Shown here piece after piece: positions 62,701-64,000 of a stretch of DNA of 64,000 bases. Positions within the stretch are counted from its first letter, which is position 1. Each line of letters begins with the position of its first letter. Made by a program: the position numbers and the translations under genes. The stretch is from an uncultured Solirubrobacterales bacterium (lineage in GTDB: Bacteria > Actinomycetota > Thermoleophilia > Solirubrobacterales > 70-9). The notes under the pieces are model-generated. The model had not been told where the DNA came from, ran no database searches, and was given only the letters and a program-made list of their open reading frames with translations. Where the stretch lies: assembly GCA_903939845.1 (NCBI GenBank), contig CAJAIJ010000057.1, forward strand, positions 124,001 through 188,000, read 5' to 3'.

Positions 62701-63235
62701 GGGAGAGCCTTCGATCATCGTGAACGGAGGGGCGGTCTACGGACGCACAGTGGAGGTGGAGCTCGGGATCATCTGGCCAACCGGAGCCCGTCGAGCCGTC
62801 ATTTCAAACGCTTCCGAACCTCCGGGCCAGAGCACCGTGCTGTCGCCGTCGATCCCGTGGACGCTCGCCACGGGCCAGGGGGCGAGGACGGTCACGGTCG
62901 AGTTCATCGGCGCCGGGGACGTCCCGCTCGGAACGGCCTCGGATTCGATCTTCCTCGACCCGAACCGCCCGAGCCTGAAATCGGCAAAGGTTCGAAAGAA
63001 CCGGGGCAAGGTCTGGTGGACCGCAGTGAAGGCGACCGACTCCGGCTCCGGCCTCTCGAAGCTTGCCTGGTCGACCCGGCGATCCAGGCCCGGCACCAAC
63101 GCAGTGCCAGCGAAGATCGTCAACTTCACGAAGTCTTCGACCGTGAAGACCAGGCTTCCCTCCCGGCCCCGGTGGGCAAAGGTCAGGGACAGGGCCGGTA
63201 ACTGGTCCGGGTGGCGCGCGGTCAAGCCTCGCTGA
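59759..63235 (+). CDS. Secreted subtilisin-like serine protease (S8) with Ig-like repeats
   Basis: 1158 residues: signal peptide; N-terminal inhibitor-like propeptide (RLLVRFEAGVDPADRAAIRDS...GIAYAEPD); catalytic domain with Asp199 (VIDSG), His254 (DGHGTHVAGT) and Ser417 (NGTSMASPHVAG); then four near-identical 84-residue modules (about 478-812; GPSGFVSSTSASVSFTGEAS, SHTFEVRQTDQAGN), one diverged module, and beta-rich modules to the C-terminus. The Ig-like units probably bind surfaces or extend the enzyme from the cell. GTG start. Confidence 0.92.
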   Translation: MNVSVPKSRISALWRVLAAVSLLGITLLITSVTTAPASPGDDIPGEPVPTDVRSGGDEAADGAGRRLLVRFEAGVDPADRAAIRDSVEAEFLRSYSLVPRLQLLELPAGTDRGETIETLESEPGIAYAEPDLIRHIEVTIPNDTFYRSPNFYLWGLNNTGQSFTVGSTGYTGTPDADIDAPEAWDLTRGSSSVTVAVIDSGMQLNHPDLASNLWTNPNETPGNGIDDDANGRIDDVNGWDFVNSDNDPTDDDGHGTHVAGTIGAVGNNNSGVTGVAWNVKLMPLKACNAAGSCAISATIAALNYAVAQGVKISNNSYGGISGQSTSERNAITAARDAGHLFVAAAGNDGVNTDVPANAHYPSNYNLDNIISVASTTLNDGLSSFSNYGTTSVDLGAPGSQILSTYPTSSYVWANGTSMASPHVAGVAALVKSRKPDWTYSQVRSRLIDNTRPLASLSGTTVTGGMLNAYSALLFAPDPPTIGSGASGFVSSTSASFSFTGETVGAGVTFECRIDSGSWGSCSSPKSYTSLSQGSHTFEVRQTDQAGNTSTAASRTWTVDTVAPSAPSITSGPSGFVSSTSASVSFTGEASATFECRIDSGSWGSCSSPKSYSGLSQGSHTFEVRQTDQAGNTSTAASRTWTVDTVAPSAPSITSGPSGFVSSTSASVSFTGEASATFECRIDSGSWSSCVSPKSYSGLSQGSHTFEVRQTDQAGNTSSETGRTWTVDTVAPSAPTIDSGPSGFVSSTSASLAFTGEASATFECRIDSGSWSSCVSPKSYASLSLGSHTFEVRQTDQAGNVSTEASRTWTVDTFTLSAPSITQGPEGEVNSVEASFEFSGVSGATFECRLDDGPFETCSSPFEVADLDAGPHELAVKQTDSIGNVSEAAIRSWTVLEVATVQPQLAGTNETGEVVFEGAPDGFTYLCAVGSEELHPCESPYIPTGLTDGSYPIQIVIEDPEGNLSAPTETELVIEGTPQPPEGEPSIIVNGGAVYGRTVEVELGIIWPTGARRAVISNASEPPGQSTVLSPSIPWTLATGQGARTVTVEFIGAGDVPLGTASDSIFLDPNRPSLKSAKVRKNRGKVWWTAVKATDSGSGLSKLAWSTRRSRPGTNAVPAKIVNFTKSSTVKTRLPSRPRWAKVRDRAGNWSGWRAVKPR
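61189..62442 (+). repeat. Tandem 252-bp repeats inside the subtilase gene
   Basis: Units start at about 61189, 61441, 61693 and 61945, exactly 252 bp (84 codons) apart, and a diverged fifth unit begins at 62197. Stretches of 85-90 bp are identical between adjacent units, for example from TTCGAGGTTCGCCAGACCGA near 61368 and again at 61620. This implies recent duplication or gene conversion. Confidence 0.9.
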
Positions 63236-63288
63236 CGACCTTCGGGACCTCTAGATTCCTCTCACCAACCGAACGGGGGACGACCGCT

Positions 63289-63753
63289 ATGGACGAGAGG
63301 AAGTCGACTGTGAGATATCGAGCGGGACGGCTGCGACTACTGGCCGGGGTCGCGATCTCGGCCGCGGCACTGCTTGCCGCTTCGGGATGTTCGGGCTCCG
63401 ATCAGGACTCCACCTCCTCCGGGACCACGGGCGGTGGCGAAGCGATCATCACCGGAGCGGCGAAGTGCGATCAGGCCTCGATGCAGAAGGCCGTCGAGAG
63501 CTGGGCAGAGGGCTACGGAGACGGGGAGAAGGCGACCCTCGCCGAGGCTTCCGGAAGCTTCAGGTGTGCCGACGGCTGGGCAGTCGCCTTCCCGGACCTC
63601 GGACCGGCGGCTACTGCGGTGACCGTGACTGCCGTATTCGAGGCGGAGGGGCAGTTCTGGATCCCGAAGGACCGGGCGAAGGTCTGTGGCGATAAGGCCT
63701 CGGGTTCCGCTGTGCCGAAGTCGCTGTACCGGGACGCCTGCCAGACCAACTGA
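63289..63753 (+). CDS. Lipoprotein of unknown function
   Basis: 154 residues. The lipobox cysteine is Cys34 (LLAASGC) after a long basic n-region, followed by a Ser/Thr/Gly linker. The mature domain is small, with two cysteine pairs (AAKCDQASMQKAVESWAE; SFRCADGWAVAFPDLG; KVCGDKASG...YRDACQTN) and alternating helix and strand. This pattern recurs in actinobacterial secreted proteins of unknown function. The ATG at 63289 gives a conventional signal; the frame is open further upstream into the end of the subtilase. Confidence 0.65.
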   Translation: MDERKSTVRYRAGRLRLLAGVAISAAALLAASGCSGSDQDSTSSGTTGGGEAIITGAAKCDQASMQKAVESWAEGYGDGEKATLAEASGSFRCADGWAVAFPDLGPAATAVTVTAVFEAEGQFWIPKDRAKVCGDKASGSAVPKSLYRDACQTN

Positions 63754-63770
63754 CCGGACCGGGAAGGGTC

Positions 63771-64000
63771 TCACCCGGGTCTGACCCGGGGAAGCCCTTT
63801 CAGTATCCGCCTGGCGACCCCCTTCAGAGTCGCCTCTCCATACGAGGTCCATGGGTTGCCCTCGGTCAGGATCGCGATCCCGATCCGGAGGCCGCCCCGT
63901 TCGAGCAGGGCGATCTGGTGATTCACGGTCCCGCCGAGGCTGCCGTCGGAAATACCCCATCCTCCCTTGAAGAAGAGCCTCCAGCCCTTCGGTCGCACCT
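63771..64000 (-). CDS. Serine hydrolase (beta-lactamase class A-like), partial
   Basis: Only the C-terminal 76 codons are visible; the gene continues past the right edge. FFKGGWGISDG corresponds to the KTG-type active-site motif, and NHQIALLERGGLRIGIAILTEGNP with GVARRIL is the last strand and helix of the penicillin-binding/beta-lactamase fold. Many secreted actinobacterial members of this type are not true beta-lactamases. It is convergent with the lipoprotein gene, 17 bp away. Confidence 0.75.
   Translation of the reverse strand, partial: VRPKGWRLFFKGGWGISDGSLGGTVNHQIALLERGGLRIGIAILTEGNPWTSYGEATLKGVARRILKGLPRVRPG

Overview
The window is high-GC DNA packed with genes on both strands, and it reads as a chromosomal segment of an actinobacterium. 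I infer the class Thermoleophilia (Solirubrobacterales-like). The reasons are an InhA-type FabI, MmpL-type RND and DHA2 exporters, xi-class GST and heliorhodopsin genes, tRNA genes without an encoded CCA, and many secreted proteins of the soil-actinobacterial kind. No phage, CRISPR array, IS transposase or integrase gene is present.

Layout. 1-4060: a universal stress protein, a divergent TetR/MMPL exporter pair and an HPP-family membrane protein. 4199-8324: a tRNA-Val(CAC) gene followed by a patchwork islet. Five degenerate copies of the tRNA 3' end separate small cargo segments (YHYH-domain protein and TetR; YcnI/DUF1775 protein; DoxX-like protein) and two gene remnants. 8358-17209: GNAT protein, RTX-type secreted protein, fabI, two secreted proteins, a P450, a TetR-SDR pair with a perfect operator, and a cytochrome c lipoprotein. 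17445-24725: secreted CocE-type hydrolase, yqgE-pdxH, a solitary rpsD, and a large phosphatase-like membrane protein. 24821-27331: two tRNA-Ser genes (one with a duplicated 3' end), tadA, a stress protein and an MBL hydrolase. 27355-34661: a GT-C-like membrane protein, a K+ channel, the oxidative pentose phosphate genes (pgl, gnd, divergent zwf) and rlmN. 34789-46379: CoA transferase, membrane and secreted proteins, GST, arylsulfotransferase, haloalkane dehalogenase with an MFS exporter, and ettA. 46399-57212: secreted hydrolase, saccharopine-dehydrogenase-like enzyme, thpR, L,D-transpeptidase, a second TetR operator with a two-domain stress protein, ABC substrate-binding protein, FUSC protein, redoxin and TrpB2. 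57324-59652: an operon of heliorhodopsin and an iron-sulfur (6-4)-type photolyase. 59759-64000: a subtilase with near-identical Ig-like repeats, a lipoprotein and a truncated serine hydrolase.

Two regulatory themes recur. Many genes have a TAnnnT-like -10 element ending 6-8 nt before the start codon with no Shine-Dalgarno sequence, which implies leaderless mRNAs; I used this to choose several starts. Two TetR genes have perfect 9-2-9 palindromes beside them. The strongest leads are the tRNA-3'-end-bounded cassettes, the heliorhodopsin-photolyase operon, and an exporter whose expected ATG is ATC.
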